Below, piece after piece: positions 39,308 through 48,824 of a stretch of 53,585 nt of DNA. The notes beneath the pieces are model-generated. The model saw only the letters and a program-made list of their open reading frames with translations, had not been told where the DNA came from and searched no databases. Source of the DNA: Candidatus Nitrosopumilus sp. (GTDB lineage Archaea; Thermoproteota; Nitrososphaeria; Nitrososphaerales; Nitrosopumilaceae). The stretch spans positions 1 through 53,585 of the forward strand of contig JAOTTS010000015.1 of the NCBI GenBank assembly GCA_029864335.1, in the 5' to 3' direction. Both the position numbers and the translations under genes were made by a program. The number at the start of each line of letters is the position of its first letter. Within the stretch, counting starts at the first letter, position 1.

Positions 39308-39694
39308 GACTTTTTCAAGACTAGGAACTGTCTCATAATTTCCTAACTCTTCAACATCTATCCATTCAAATTGTGAATTTTCCCAGTTAAGCTCGATCGT
39401 TGGGTTCTCTGCTTCAAATAAAAATGGGTATATCTCCCATTCATGATTTTCATATTGTGGAGAATTCACTCGCATTCCTTCTGCAGATTTTACAAGTGTA
39501 ATCTTGTCTTCTGTAATTCCAACTTCTTCAAAAATTTCAATCTTTGCTCTTTTCAATGGCTCTTCATCATTTTCAATGATTCCGCTAATTCCAGCCCAGA
39601 GCCCTTTCATTGATTTTACTCTGTCACTTCTTTTGAGAATCAATAATTTGTCATTATTTCTAATGAAGGATGTGACAATTTTTGTTGAACGCAT
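39290..39694 (-). CDS. Nudix hydrolase with atypical box
   Basis: 134 residues. The Nudix segment GIIENDEEPLKRAKIEIFEE then VGI fits G-x5-E-x7-R-E-U-x-E-E-x-G-U except that the invariant Arg is Ile. The Glu residues for magnesium remain. Family members cleave nucleoside diphosphates linked to X. The gene overlaps the ThiC 3' end by 18 nt on the opposite strand and is downstream of TyrA on its own strand. Confidence 0.82.
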   Translation of the reverse strand: MRSTKIVTSFIRNNDKLLILKRSDRVKSMKGLWAGISGIIENDEEPLKRAKIEIFEEVGITEDKITLVKSAEGMRVNSPQYENHEWEIYPFLFEAENPTIELNWENSQFEWIDVEELGNYETVPSLEKVLFNLL

Positions 39695-39699
39695 ACTTG

Positions 39700-40551
39700 C
39701 TATTTTTCAATGGATTTTGCCATTTTAGTTAGTTTTTTGTAAGATTCATTGGTATCTGTATGCTTTGCAAGTCTCTCTTGGCATTCTTTGATGTATGTAA
39801 TTACCTCTTCAGTCTTTGATTCTTGAACAGCAGTAAGTAATCTGCCAATGTCTTTCCAAAGTTCTTCTGCAACTCTTCTAATTTCTGGATTAGCAATAAT
39901 TGTTTCAATTAGTTCTGGGGATTCTGTCATGATGCTTTCTGCCAATGTCTTTTGAACTCTAAATGTTGTACCTGACATTTTTTCTGTAAGATTCATTTTT
40001 TCATCTTTTGAAATAATGTTTGCAAAAACTAAATTTATCAAATGAGTTAACCCCAAAATTACTGCAATTTTTTTATCATGCTCTGCTGCATCAATAGTTA
40101 CAAAATTTGCCCCTTCAAACAATGATTTTACAACTGTTAGTTCTTTTTTAGCATCTTTAATTGGAACTGAAATTATATTTTGACCTTTGATAATTTTTGT
40201 TCCTGGACCAAACATTGGATGAATACAAATTGGATTAATCTTGTCTGGCATTTTTGATAATGATGAAACTACTTTTGATTTTTCTGATGATATTTCTACG
40301 AGATATGTTCCTCTTTTCATCTCTTTTGCAATGAGTCTAATAATTTCCGGTGTTCTTCTTGTGGGTGTACATAATACTACATAATCTGCCTTTAGAATTG
40401 AACCCACCAAAGAATCCGATTGTATAATATTTTTTCCTGTAATTTTATTTTCTGAATCATATCCTGTTACTTCAAAATCTTTCTCTGCAAAATATTTGGC
40501 AAACCATTGTCCCATTTGACCTCCAGCACCAACAACTGTTATCTTCTTCAT
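39700..40551 (-). CDS. tyrA: Prephenate dehydrogenase TyrA
   Basis: 283 residues. Rossmann start ITVVGAGGQMGQWFAKYF; LCTPTRRTPEIIRLI; HPMFGPGTKIIKGQNIISVP with the catalytic His of the TyrA family; a helical C-terminal dimerisation domain. It converts prephenate to 4-hydroxyphenylpyruvate with NAD(P). Overlaps the upstream chorismate mutase-aminotransferase by 4 nt, so flux from chorismate to tyrosine is genetically coupled. Confidence 0.9.
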   Translation of the reverse strand: MKKITVVGAGGQMGQWFAKYFAEKDFEVTGYDSENKITGKNIIQSDSLVGSILKADYVVLCTPTRRTPEIIRLIAKEMKRGTYLVEISSEKSKVVSSLSKMPDKINPICIHPMFGPGTKIIKGQNIISVPIKDAKKELTVVKSLFEGANFVTIDAAEHDKKIAVILGLTHLINLVFANIISKDEKMNLTEKMSGTTFRVQKTLAESIMTESPELIETIIANPEIRRVAEELWKDIGRLLTAVQESKTEEVITYIKECQERLAKHTDTNESYKKLTKMAKSIEK

Positions 40552-41918
40552 TGTTCCTCATTCATAATGTTACTCAGTATATTCATTCCCTCAATTAGTA
40601 TTTTCTCGTCTTGACATGCAGAAATTCTAATAAAATTCTTATAATTTCCAAATCCCTCTCCTGGGGCTATGGCAAGACCTTTACCAAGAGCACTATTTGC
40701 AAATTGAACCCCATCAAATCCATCTTGATTAATTCTAGCAAAAATATACATTGCACCATCTGGAACTACAAAATCTAGTCCCATCTCAGATGCTTTTTCA
40801 GACAACATATCTAGTCTGTTTTGGACCGTATTAGAATTGTTGGATGTGTCTGCCTCTAGGGCTTTCATAGCAATGTATTGGATGGGTTCAGACACATTTG
40901 TCAGGCATAATGCCTCTAATTTTGCCATTTTTTCAATAATTTCTGTATCTGCAATGGCATATCCAATTCTAAAGCCTGTCATTGCATGAGATTTTGAGAA
41001 TGATTGTGTAACAATACTTTTTTTATAATTATATGATAGAATACTTTTCCAGCTAGTTTTTGCATACTGGGAATAGATTTCATCACTAAGTAAATACAGA
41101 TCATTTTGCTTAGCCAATTCCACAATATCGTCTTGCAATTTTTCAGAAAGTATTTTGCCTGTTGGGTTATTCGGATAATTTAAAACAATCATCTTCGTGT
41201 TTGAGTTAATTGTATTTTTCATTTGCTCTAATGATGGCTCCCATTTTTCTTCTAGAGTTGTATTGATAGTCCTTACTTTGATTCCTGCATTTAGTGCACA
41301 ATCTTTGTATGCAGGCCATGCAGGTTCAATCACTATCATTTCATCACCTGGATTAAGAAGCGTTGTAATTGCAGTAAAGATTGAGAATCTGGCACCCGGA
41401 CTGACAATGATGTTATCTTCAGTTACATTTGCGTTAAATTTTTTAGAAACATATTTGGCAAGTGCATCTCTGAATATTGGCATACCTTTTGCTTGACCAT
41501 ATTTTAAAAATCCTTTATCAAAAACTTCTTCTAATGCATTTTTCACAATAACTGGTGGTAAAAAGTCTGGCTCTCCAACTTCCATATGTATTATTTTTTT
41601 ACCTTGTTGCTCCATCGATTTTGCTTTTAGGAAAATTGAGAGGTGTGTTTGTTTATTGGTTGATTGAACTTTCACTGATTCATTTAATAGGAAATTGAAA
41701 AATTTTGCTGCAATAATTTCATCCATTCCAATTTCATTGCATAATGAAATTACTTTTCCACGTAAATTATCTTCTCTGATTTCATCTGTCACTCCTTTCC
41801 CAATATTTTTTTTAACTTCGCCAATTTCTTTTGCAATATCTATTCTAGTTTTTAGTAACTTCATCATTTCAAGTGTAACTTCATCCATCCTGTTTCGAAG
41901 ATCATTAATATCTGCCAT
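40548..41918 (-). CDS. Chorismate mutase-aminotransferase fusion
   Basis: 456 residues from ATG 41918. Residues 1-85 are an AroQ-type chorismate mutase: DINDLRNRMDEVTLEMMKLL, RIDIAKEIGEVK, with the conserved Arg/Lys of the active site. Residues about 95-456 are a class I PLP aminotransferase: KYGQAKGMPIFRDALAKYV, LNYPNNPTGKIL, SFSKSHAMTGFRIGY (Schiff-base Lys), ISACQDEK. The fusion should make prephenate from chorismate and transaminate prephenate or the keto acids. The start at 41918, just after the AroC stop (41923), is chosen; an ATG at 41960 would overlap AroC. Confidence 0.88.
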   Translation of the reverse strand: MADINDLRNRMDEVTLEMMKLLKTRIDIAKEIGEVKKNIGKGVTDEIREDNLRGKVISLCNEIGMDEIIAAKFFNFLLNESVKVQSTNKQTHLSIFLKAKSMEQQGKKIIHMEVGEPDFLPPVIVKNALEEVFDKGFLKYGQAKGMPIFRDALAKYVSKKFNANVTEDNIIVSPGARFSIFTAITTLLNPGDEMIVIEPAWPAYKDCALNAGIKVRTINTTLEEKWEPSLEQMKNTINSNTKMIVLNYPNNPTGKILSEKLQDDIVELAKQNDLYLLSDEIYSQYAKTSWKSILSYNYKKSIVTQSFSKSHAMTGFRIGYAIADTEIIEKMAKLEALCLTNVSEPIQYIAMKALEADTSNNSNTVQNRLDMLSEKASEMGLDFVVPDGAMYIFARINQDGFDGVQFANSALGKGLAIAPGEGFGNYKNFIRISACQDEKILIEGMNILSNIMNEEQ

Positions 41919-41922
41919 TTTC

Positions 41923-43017
41923 TTACAAAACAGGCTTGATTGCCCCAGCAAGTAGTGCATGATCTGCTATGGTTAAGGCAACAAGTGAGTCCACTACCGG
42001 TGGAGCTCTAGGAACTACGCATGGGTCGTGTCTTCCCTTTACTTGAAGAATTGCTTCTTTTTTTGTCTTGATGTCCACAGTACTCTGTTTTTGTGCAATT
42101 GATGAAGCGGGTTTGAATGCAATTCTCATAGTTATTGGCATTCCATTTGAAATTCCTCCAAGAATTCCTCCTGAGTTATTTGTCTTTGTAATTATCTTTC
42201 CTTTTTTTATTGTATACAAGTCATTATTTTCAGAACCACTCATCTCTGAGCCTCTAAATCCTGAACCAAACTCAATCCCTTTAACTGATGGAATTGAAAA
42301 AATTGCTTTGCTCAAATCTGATTCTAATGAACTAAAGATTGGTTCTCCAAAACCCACCGGAACATTTGTTGTAACTGATTCAATAATCCCTCCAAGTGAA
42401 TTCCCTTTTTTACGTGCATTCAAAATACTTTCTCGCATCATTTTTGCAGTTTTATTTTCAGGACATCTAACTTCATTTTTGTAAATAGATGATGTCATTT
42501 TTTCATTGAATTCTTTTTCCATCTTTATTTTTCCGATTTGTGATGTAAATGAATTCGTTTCAATTCCTAGTGATACTTTGAGCAATTTTCTTGCAATTGC
42601 ACCACCCATAACATGTGTTGCAGTTAATCTTCCTGAAAATCTGCCTCCCCCTCTATAATCATTGAAGTGATTATATTTTATCATGGCAGGATAATCTGAA
42701 TGCCCAGGTCTTAGTTTTGTTTTCAAATTTTCATAATCTTTTGATTTTTGATCACTATTCCAAATCAACATAGTAATTGGCGCACCAGTTGTAAATCCTC
42801 TAAACACTCCTGAAATAATTTCTACAACATCTCCTTCCTTTCTTTGTGTTGATATCCTATTTTGACCTGGTTTTCTCAAGTCTAACATTTTCTGAATTTC
42901 TTTCTCATCAATTTCTAAACCTGCAGGGCAACCATCTAACACTGCACCAATAGCTTTTCCATGGCTTTCACCAAAACTTGTTAAAACTAAACGCTGACCA
43001 ATTGAACTTCCGGGCAA
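41923..43017 (-). CDS. aroC: Chorismate synthase AroC
   Basis: 364 residues. SFGESHGKAIGAVLDGCPAG at the start, RPGHSDYPAMIKYNHFNDYR, GGGRFSGRLTATHVMGGAIA, and RHDPCVVPRAPPVVDSLVAL near the C-terminus are the standard AroC signatures. It forms chorismate from EPSP using reduced FMN. Followed five nt later by the chorismate mutase fusion. The 325 bp upstream hold an inverted repeat and a GC-rich structured element. Confidence 0.96.
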   Translation of the reverse strand: MPGSSIGQRLVLTSFGESHGKAIGAVLDGCPAGLEIDEKEIQKMLDLRKPGQNRISTQRKEGDVVEIISGVFRGFTTGAPITMLIWNSDQKSKDYENLKTKLRPGHSDYPAMIKYNHFNDYRGGGRFSGRLTATHVMGGAIARKLLKVSLGIETNSFTSQIGKIKMEKEFNEKMTSSIYKNEVRCPENKTAKMMRESILNARKKGNSLGGIIESVTTNVPVGFGEPIFSSLESDLSKAIFSIPSVKGIEFGSGFRGSEMSGSENNDLYTIKKGKIITKTNNSGGILGGISNGMPITMRIAFKPASSIAQKQSTVDIKTKKEAILQVKGRHDPCVVPRAPPVVDSLVALTIADHALLAGAIKPVL

Positions 43018-43103
43018 TAATTTATCAAAGCTAAATGATGCTTATAATTCCTCATTCTGAAATTTCTACTCTAGGTTAGATTCTTTTTGATAATCTTTTA
43101 TGA

Positions 43104-43126
43104 CTAATTAAAAATTATATAATTAG
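43104..43126. promoter_or_regulatory. Inverted repeat upstream of AroC
   Basis: CTAATTA and TAATTAG, 7-bp perfect arms spaced by nine AT bases, about 90 nt before the AroC start. Possible operator or weak terminator in the only large gap of the aromatic cluster. Confidence 0.4.
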
Positions 43127-43219
43127 CCATATTTTTATGAAATAATTATAATATATTCTTAAATATCATGATTATATACGTAATACATGCGAAAACGTGT
43201 AAATTTTAAACCATAATTT

Positions 43220-43303
43220 GCGCGGCCCTGCGAAAAAGACATGTTATCTGCGCAAAAGCGTTGTGGGTGAGGAGAATGCTTTTCACCCTATACAGGGTCG
43301 CGC
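43220..43303 (+). ncRNA. Candidate structured ncRNA inside the aro cluster
   Basis: An 84-nt GC-rich island closed by GCGCGGCCCTG (43220-43230) and CAGGGTCGCGC (43293-43303): 11 pairs with one G-U. Inside lie the hairpins CGC-AAAA-GCG (43251-43260) and GGGTGA/TCACCC (43265-43270/43283-43288). On the plus strand a TATA-like AAATTTTAAACC ends about 10 nt before it and T8/T6 runs follow at 43323 and 43339, so I favour plus-strand transcription; the minus strand is also possible. No tRNA, 5S, SRP or RNase P features. An H/ACA-like guide or a new RNA family is possible. Confidence 0.6.
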
Positions 43304-43342
43304 CTTTTACAACTTCTACATGATTTTTTTTAAAATCGTTTT

Positions 43343-44611
43343 TTAATTCACTTTAATTTTTGCACCCAGACGATTCATCTCTTCTAGAAAATTTGGAAAC
43401 GAAACATTTACTGATTCAGGATCTGTTACTATACAATCTCCTAAATACATTCCAGCAATACAAAAAGACATGAATAATCTGTGATCATTTTCGGAATTTA
43501 GTTCTGCACCTTTCAAATTCTCTGAAGATTCTAAAATTAAACCGTCATCTTTTTCTTGAATTTTGATTCCAAGTTTTACAAGTTCTCTTGATATAATTGC
43601 AATCCTGTCTGTCTCTTTTAGTCTTGCATGTTTTACATTAACTATTTCAATTGGTGCTGATGATTTTAATGCTAAAATTGCAAGTGGTGGAAGAAGATCT
43701 GGAGAATTACTCAAATCAAATTTTCCTCCTGTTAGTTTTTCAGGTGATTTAATTTTGATTTCTTCATCATTAATCACTATAGTGACTCCTAGCTGCTCCA
43801 AAATATCTATGAATACTTCATCACCTTGTGGTAAATTCCCAATGCTTCCTTTAATTGTGATTTCATCACCATTAAGAACAGTAGCTGAAAGAAGTAATGC
43901 AAGACTAGAAAAATCAATTGGAACTGTAAATGTTGCCTTTTTATATATTTGTGGTGATATGTTGTATCTTTTGTATGGGATTAATGTTTGAACTGTAACT
44001 CCAAATTTTCGCATTGTAGCTATTGTTGCATCAAGATATGGCTTTGATACTAAATTTCCTTCTATTATAAGATTAATTCCTTTTTCTGTTAGAGGGGCAC
44101 TAATTAATAATGCTGAAATAAACTGACTAGAAAAATTTCCTGGGATTTTCACGTCTCCTCCAAAAATCTTTCCTTTAATTTTAATTGGTGGTTTTCCATC
44201 AGTTGTGCTGCATTGCGCTCCTATACTTGATAACGCATCAAGAAGTGGCTGCATAGGCCTTTTCTGCAAACTAGAATCTCCTGTTAGAGTAATCTCTTCC
44301 GAAAACAGACTGGCGATTCCTGATGCGATTCTGATAGTTGTCCCTGAATTTTCCGCATTGATTTCAGGCACGATTTTGTCAAATTTTATAGAATTTTTTA
44401 CAATTATTACTGCGTCTTCAATTTCCATTTCCGCCCCAAATTTTTTACATGCTTCTATAGTAGCAACAGTATCTGCTGAATGTAAAATATTTTCCACTTT
44501 GCTATTATTTCCAGCAAGTGAAGCAAGAAAAATTGCTCTATGTGTATAACTCTTATTTGCAGGACAAACTATTTGTCCAGAAATCTTTGATTTTTTAACT
44601 TTACACTTCAT
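43343..44611 (-). CDS. aroA: EPSP synthase AroA
   Basis: 422 residues. CPANKSYTHRAIFLASLAGN (PEP/shikimate-3-phosphate site), NSGTTIRIASG, GDSSLQKRPMQPLLDAL, and LKETDRIAIISREL near the C-terminus are the family signatures. It joins PEP to shikimate 3-phosphate. The start overlaps the shikimate kinase stop by 11 nt. Last gene of the run 48.8-43.3 kb; a T/A-rich terminator-like palindrome (GATTTT...AAAATC) follows. Confidence 0.96.
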   Translation of the reverse strand: MKCKVKKSKISGQIVCPANKSYTHRAIFLASLAGNNSKVENILHSADTVATIEACKKFGAEMEIEDAVIIVKNSIKFDKIVPEINAENSGTTIRIASGIASLFSEEITLTGDSSLQKRPMQPLLDALSSIGAQCSTTDGKPPIKIKGKIFGGDVKIPGNFSSQFISALLISAPLTEKGINLIIEGNLVSKPYLDATIATMRKFGVTVQTLIPYKRYNISPQIYKKATFTVPIDFSSLALLLSATVLNGDEITIKGSIGNLPQGDEVFIDILEQLGVTIVINDEEIKIKSPEKLTGGKFDLSNSPDLLPPLAILALKSSAPIEIVNVKHARLKETDRIAIISRELVKLGIKIQEKDDGLILESSENLKGAELNSENDHRLFMSFCIAGMYLGDCIVTDPESVNVSFPNFLEEMNRLGAKIKVN

Positions 44612-45458
44612 GAACTTCCGCCTTTTTATTATTCACTTTGGAAACAATCACTCTTCCTTCCATAGTGGCAAATATTTTTTTGATGTTTGATTCATTTTCT
44701 TTTTTTACAATTGCTACAATGGCAGGTCCATTACCAGAAACTGAAGCTGCAAGTGCTCCTTTTTCAATCAAACTAGTAATAATTTTAGGATCTGAATTTA
44801 GAATTGAAGCAGTGGCTAAACCGTTAATTATCATTGCTTCCCAATAATTTGCTTTTCTTGCCAATTCCCAAGCATTTTCAAACACTGTAGATAAAACTTT
44901 GAGATTTTTCAGATTTCCACGTTTTCTATTTTTTGGAATAAATATCACTACAATCAAATTGGTTGGTCCTTTCTCAAAATGGATTCGTCTTTTTTTTGCA
45001 TTGTCAGTTACATTAAATCCACCATAGTAACATGAGCATGCATCATCATATGCCCCAGTAATACTCACTTTGGATTCAATTGATGCATCAACCCCCGCAA
45101 GCAAAATTTGTTGATCAGTAAATTTTGGTTTGAATATCTTTACACATGCAAGTGCAACTGCAGATGAAATTGCACTTGAGCTCTTCAGTCCATACCCTGT
45201 TGGAATTTCAGAATCTAGTCTAACTGAGATTTTGTTTTTCTCCAAATCTTTCTTTGAGATAATCTTCTCAATTGTTTTATTGATTAATCTGGAGCTGAGG
45301 GTTTTATTGTCTGATTCTATTATGATTCCTTTACCTGAACTAGTCTCTACTGTGGTTTCTACCTTCAACTCTATTCCTAAAGTTGCACCCTTTTGATTTG
45401 CAATGGCGTTAACTAGTGATATTGCGCCATGGACTGTAGCCTTTACTTTTGCCATCAA
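44601..45458 (-). CDS. aroK: Shikimate kinase, archaeal GHMP type
   Basis: 285 residues. GYGLKSSSAISSAVALACVK is the GHMP kinase ATP loop (G-L-x-S-S-A), and the C-terminal VSGNGPAIVAIV is the third GHMP motif. This archaeal shikimate kinase is unrelated to bacterial P-loop AroK. It overlaps AroE by 4 nt and AroA by 11 nt, fixing its pathway role. Confidence 0.93.
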   Translation of the reverse strand: MMAKVKATVHGAISLVNAIANQKGATLGIELKVETTVETSSGKGIIIESDNKTLSSRLINKTIEKIISKKDLEKNKISVRLDSEIPTGYGLKSSSAISSAVALACVKIFKPKFTDQQILLAGVDASIESKVSITGAYDDACSCYYGGFNVTDNAKKRRIHFEKGPTNLIVVIFIPKNRKRGNLKNLKVLSTVFENAWELARKANYWEAMIINGLATASILNSDPKIITSLIEKGALAASVSGNGPAIVAIVKKENESNIKKIFATMEGRVIVSKVNNKKAEVHEV

Positions 45459-46276
45459 AATCCCCCTAACAATGCTTTTTTCATGGCATTATAAGGTGCT
45501 TCCATATCGTGCCATATCTCAAATGCTCTTACTGCTTGACCTAATAGCATTTCATAGCCGAAAATTATTACTGCATTTTTTTCTTTTGCCTTTTTTATAA
45601 AATCTGTATGCATTGGCATGTATACAATATCATAAACGATTGTCTTATCATTGATACTATCTAAAGAAATTGGGCTTGGCTCATTTTTTAGTCCTATTGA
45701 TGTTGCATTTACAATAATATCATAATCTTTTGCAGAGTCCTTTACATCTTCAATCTTGATTGCATTTGCATCAAGTCCCATTTTCTTTGCAAATTCTGAT
45801 ATGTTTTCCGCTTTTTCTAAAGTTCTGTTTGCAATTGTAATGCTCTTTGCTTTCTCTTTTGCAAATCCTACAACTATTGCTCTTGCTGCTCCCCCTGCTC
45901 CAAGAAGAAGCACTTTGGTATTTTCTATGTTTAATTTCTTTTTCTTAAATGGCTCTAGAAAACCATCCATATCTGTATTGTATCCTTTGAGAACTCCATC
46001 TTTATTTGTAACAGTATTTACTGCACCAATCAAACTGCATGACTCATCCACTTTATCCAAATACTTCATCATCTCTACTTTATGTGGAACGGTAATATTG
46101 AATCCATCTATCTTTATTTTTTTGAGACCTTCAATTCCTTCTTCTAATTCTCCTGTTGGAATTCTATATGCAATGTATGAGCAATCTAAATTTAATTCTC
46201 TAAATGCTGCACTGTGGATATTTGGAGATAATGAATGATCAATTGGATCTCCAATAACTGCAAATGATTTTCCCAT
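45455..46276 (-). CDS. aroE: Shikimate dehydrogenase AroE
   Basis: 273 residues. IGDPIDHSLSPNIHSAAFRE (shikimate site), FNITVPHKVEMMKYLD with the catalytic Lys, NTVTNKDGVLKGYNTDMDGF, and the NADP loop LLLGAGGAARAIVVGF. It reduces 3-dehydroshikimate. Overlaps the next gene by an ATGA-type 4 nt. Confidence 0.96.
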   Translation of the reverse strand: MGKSFAVIGDPIDHSLSPNIHSAAFRELNLDCSYIAYRIPTGELEEGIEGLKKIKIDGFNITVPHKVEMMKYLDKVDESCSLIGAVNTVTNKDGVLKGYNTDMDGFLEPFKKKKLNIENTKVLLLGAGGAARAIVVGFAKEKAKSITIANRTLEKAENISEFAKKMGLDANAIKIEDVKDSAKDYDIIVNATSIGLKNEPSPISLDSINDKTIVYDIVYMPMHTDFIKKAKEKNAVIIFGYEMLLGQAVRAFEIWHDMEAPYNAMKKALLGGF

Positions 46277-46322
46277 CTTATTTTTCTCACTAGTATGATT
46301 GATTTAAACTCTCAACTGATAA

Positions 46323-46991
46323 TTATTTTAGATTTATAATTTTCTTTACTTCGTCAACACTGAATTGTCCTGGAGCTACCGCCTTTCCTAAAGAGACGTA
46401 TGTGTATGGACTGCCCAAATATAGGCACAAAATCCTTGAAATCCTGCCCATATCGCCCATTGCAAATGATATCAAATTGTTCTTTCCTTTCTTGCTATAC
46501 AATTCAAGCATTCTAGTCGCATCATCTGTTGAATTTGCTGTACTCACAATTTTTAAATTATTTGAGAACTTACTCATTTGAGTAATTTTCTTTTTTAATT
46601 CTGCAGTTTTTGGAGTTCTCTTAAAGTCATGCCATGAAACAAGTAATTTTGTTTTTGTTGATTTTAGATATTTTGTAAATTGTGAATTTTTCTTTAGTGT
46701 GTTAAATTCCACATCTAACAAAAATGGATTATACTCTGCAATAAGTTTTAGGATTGCTATTCTTTCCTTTTCATTTCCAGAAAATTTTCCGCCCTCAGTT
46801 TTTGGTCTGAATGTGCATACAATTCTATTCAGATCTTTTTTGATTAATTCTAATGCTTCTGGAATTTGTTCAATTTTTAAAAAATCGAATCTCACTTCAA
46901 CAAAATCAGATTTCTTTACTGCAATTTTCAATGTCTGTTTAATTTTATTTGGTGTTTCTTCAGTAATTGACACGCAAGTTTTGTACTTCAT
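46323..46991 (-). CDS. aroD: 3-dehydroquinate dehydratase, type I (AroD)
   Basis: 222 residues. FVEVRFDFLK, IVCTFRPKTEGGKFSG, LVSWHDFKRTP with the catalytic His region, KIVSTANSTDDA with the Schiff-base Lys, and GKAVAPGQFSVDEV are the type I signatures. It dehydrates 3-dehydroquinate. Its start overlaps the DHQ synthase stop by 4 nt. Confidence 0.93.
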   Translation of the reverse strand: MKYKTCVSITEETPNKIKQTLKIAVKKSDFVEVRFDFLKIEQIPEALELIKKDLNRIVCTFRPKTEGGKFSGNEKERIAILKLIAEYNPFLLDVEFNTLKKNSQFTKYLKSTKTKLLVSWHDFKRTPKTAELKKKITQMSKFSNNLKIVSTANSTDDATRMLELYSKKGKNNLISFAMGDMGRISRILCLYLGSPYTYVSLGKAVAPGQFSVDEVKKIINLK

Positions 46992-48049
46992 TTTTCTAGA
47001 ATGTATTCATCTGAAACTTCCATTCCAAAATGTCTTCCTGTTGCAGACTTTGAATGAACCATTACAGTATCTCCTTTTTTTAGGTGTGTAACTGACACTA
47101 GTTGTCCGTTAGGTTTTACAAACCTAATTGTTTCAGCATCTTGTGCAATTATTCCTCCAATCTCTCCTTCTGCAGAAGCTTTAATCATCAACATTGGTCT
47201 TCTTTCTATTTTTGATCTTCCTACAGTTGCTCTTCTTGCTTTTCCTTTTGAATTTAGAATTAAAACTTCAGAACCTGTTTCTATTTCTGAAAGATAATTA
47301 GTTGTTCCGTCTGGTGATAATGTGTAACAGTGAACTGCACCTGCATTTACTCTAAATGGTCTAGGTGAAGTAAATGATGAGCCTACTGATTCATTATGGA
47401 CAAGAAACAAAAAGTTTGATCTGCTTCCAATTAACATACCTTCTCCTTTGTGAAGCATAGATGCAGTGTCAACACATACTCGTTCCCCATCACCCACTTC
47501 TTTAATTTCAATAATCTTTGCCGGCTTCATATCAAAACTTCTTGTTCCTAGGTATAGCATTGCTTCTCTTACCTCGTTAATTGAATCTGTGCTGAAAATT
47601 ACTCCGTCTACCCCTACTTCTAAAATTGAGAACATCTTTCTTACTTCTTCAGGAGTTTTTGCAATTGCAAAAATTTTTGTGTGTATTTTATGGAGTTTTG
47701 CTATTATATTTTCTAGTGGAATAATTTTCCAATCCTTAACCTCAACAATCACAAAGTCTAATCCCTTCTTTGCAACAGTAAGAATATGTTCAATATCTGA
47801 ATTTGATAATACTTGAAATTTCATTCCAACTTTCTTGCCTTTTGGTTTTACCATTCCTTCTTTTTCAAGAACCACATAGTTTGATGTATTTGTTGGATAA
47901 ACTGTTTGAACCTTTGTTTTTTCCTTTCCTAGTTTCTTTGGATCAATATACAACATCTTAATTCCTTCAGACTCTAATTGTGGAAGAAATTTATCTAATT
48001 GTGCTTGTGAGACTTTGGGTGAAATAATTAATTCTCTATTCTTATTCAA
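46988..48049 (-). CDS. 3-dehydroquinate synthase II (AroB')
   Basis: 353 residues matching the archaeal DHQ synthase II: LESEGIKMLYIDP near the start, GVDGVIFSTDSINEVREAML, GDGERVCVDTASMLHKGEGM, GSRSNFLFLVHNES, and SLSPDGTTNYLSEIETG in part. It oxidatively deaminates and cyclises ADTH to dehydroquinate with NAD, bypassing DAHP. Overlaps ADTH synthase by 8 nt. Confidence 0.94.
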   Translation of the reverse strand: MNKNRELIISPKVSQAQLDKFLPQLESEGIKMLYIDPKKLGKEKTKVQTVYPTNTSNYVVLEKEGMVKPKGKKVGMKFQVLSNSDIEHILTVAKKGLDFVIVEVKDWKIIPLENIIAKLHKIHTKIFAIAKTPEEVRKMFSILEVGVDGVIFSTDSINEVREAMLYLGTRSFDMKPAKIIEIKEVGDGERVCVDTASMLHKGEGMLIGSRSNFLFLVHNESVGSSFTSPRPFRVNAGAVHCYTLSPDGTTNYLSEIETGSEVLILNSKGKARRATVGRSKIERRPMLMIKASAEGEIGGIIAQDAETIRFVKPNGQLVSVTHLKKGDTVMVHSKSATGRHFGMEVSDEYILEK

Positions 48050-48824
48050 TTTTCTTCATTGCTTCCTTTGCAGTTACTTTTCTAAAAATTATGTCAGCTA
48101 ATGCTTCAACCATTTTTTCAGGTGTTTTGTGTGCAAAGATGTTTCTACCATATGTAATCCCTTTAGCTCCTGCAGTCATGGCATCTTCAGTCATTTGAAG
48201 AATATCTAAATCTGTTTTTGCTTTAGGTCCACCTGCAATTACAATTGGCACTGGTGTACTTTTTACAATTTTTGCAAATGAATCGATATCTCCTGTGTAC
48301 AGTGTCTTTACAATATCTGCACCACATTCTGCTCCAATTCTTGCAACATGTGCAAGAATTTCTGGATCATGTGGGTCTTTGATATTTTCACCTCTTGGAT
48401 ACATCATTGCTAAAAGTGGCATTCCCCATTTATGACATTGGTCTGCAGTCATTCCTAATTGTTCTAACATCTCTGGTTCTTCTTTGCCTCCTATGTTGAT
48501 GTGTAATGAAACTCCATCTGCTCCCATTGCGACTGCTTCCTTTACTGTTCCAGTTAGCATTTTTCGGTTAGGTGATAATGATAATGATGTACTACTTGAG
48601 AAATGAACTAAAACTCCGACTTTGGTTGGTTTTGGGAGTGCTTTGAGAATTCCTTTATTGATAATTACACTAGTAAGTCCATGTCCTTCACATTTGTAAA
48701 TTGTAGATGTAGGATCTTCAAGACCTTCAATTGGTCCATTTGAAATGCCATGATCCATTGGAATACATAACATTCTTCCTTTTCGAAGAATTCGATTTAA
48801 TCTGATTTGATTACCTGATACCAT
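48042..48824 (-). CDS. ADTH synthase (AroA', class I aldolase)
   Basis: 260 residues of the archaeal fructose-bisphosphate aldolase/ADTH synthase family: [56 protein letters not shown] (Schiff-base Lys), [26 protein letters not shown]. First gene of the shikimate operon, making 2-amino-3,7-dideoxyheptulosonate. A TATA-like TTTTTAAG box lies about 27 nt upstream of the ATG. Confidence 0.93.
   Translation of the reverse strand: MVSGNQIRLNRILRKGRMLCIPMDHGISNGPIEGLEDPTSTIYKCEGHGLTSVIINKGILKALPKPTKVGVLVHFSSSTSLSLSPNRKMLTGTVKEAVAMGADGVSLHINIGGKEEPEMLEQLGMTADQCHKWGMPLLAMMYPRGENIKDPHDPEILAHVARIGAECGADIVKTLYTGDIDSFAKIVKSTPVPIVIAGGPKAKTDLDILQMTEDAMTAGAKGITYGRNIFAHKTPEKMVEALADIIFRKVTAKEAMKKIE

Noticed and set aside
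43220-43303. tRNA, 5S, SRP or RNase P RNA
   Set aside because: The length and internal motifs do not fit any of them: no GGTTCRAATCC arm, no SRP S-domain tetraloop motif, too short for RNase P.
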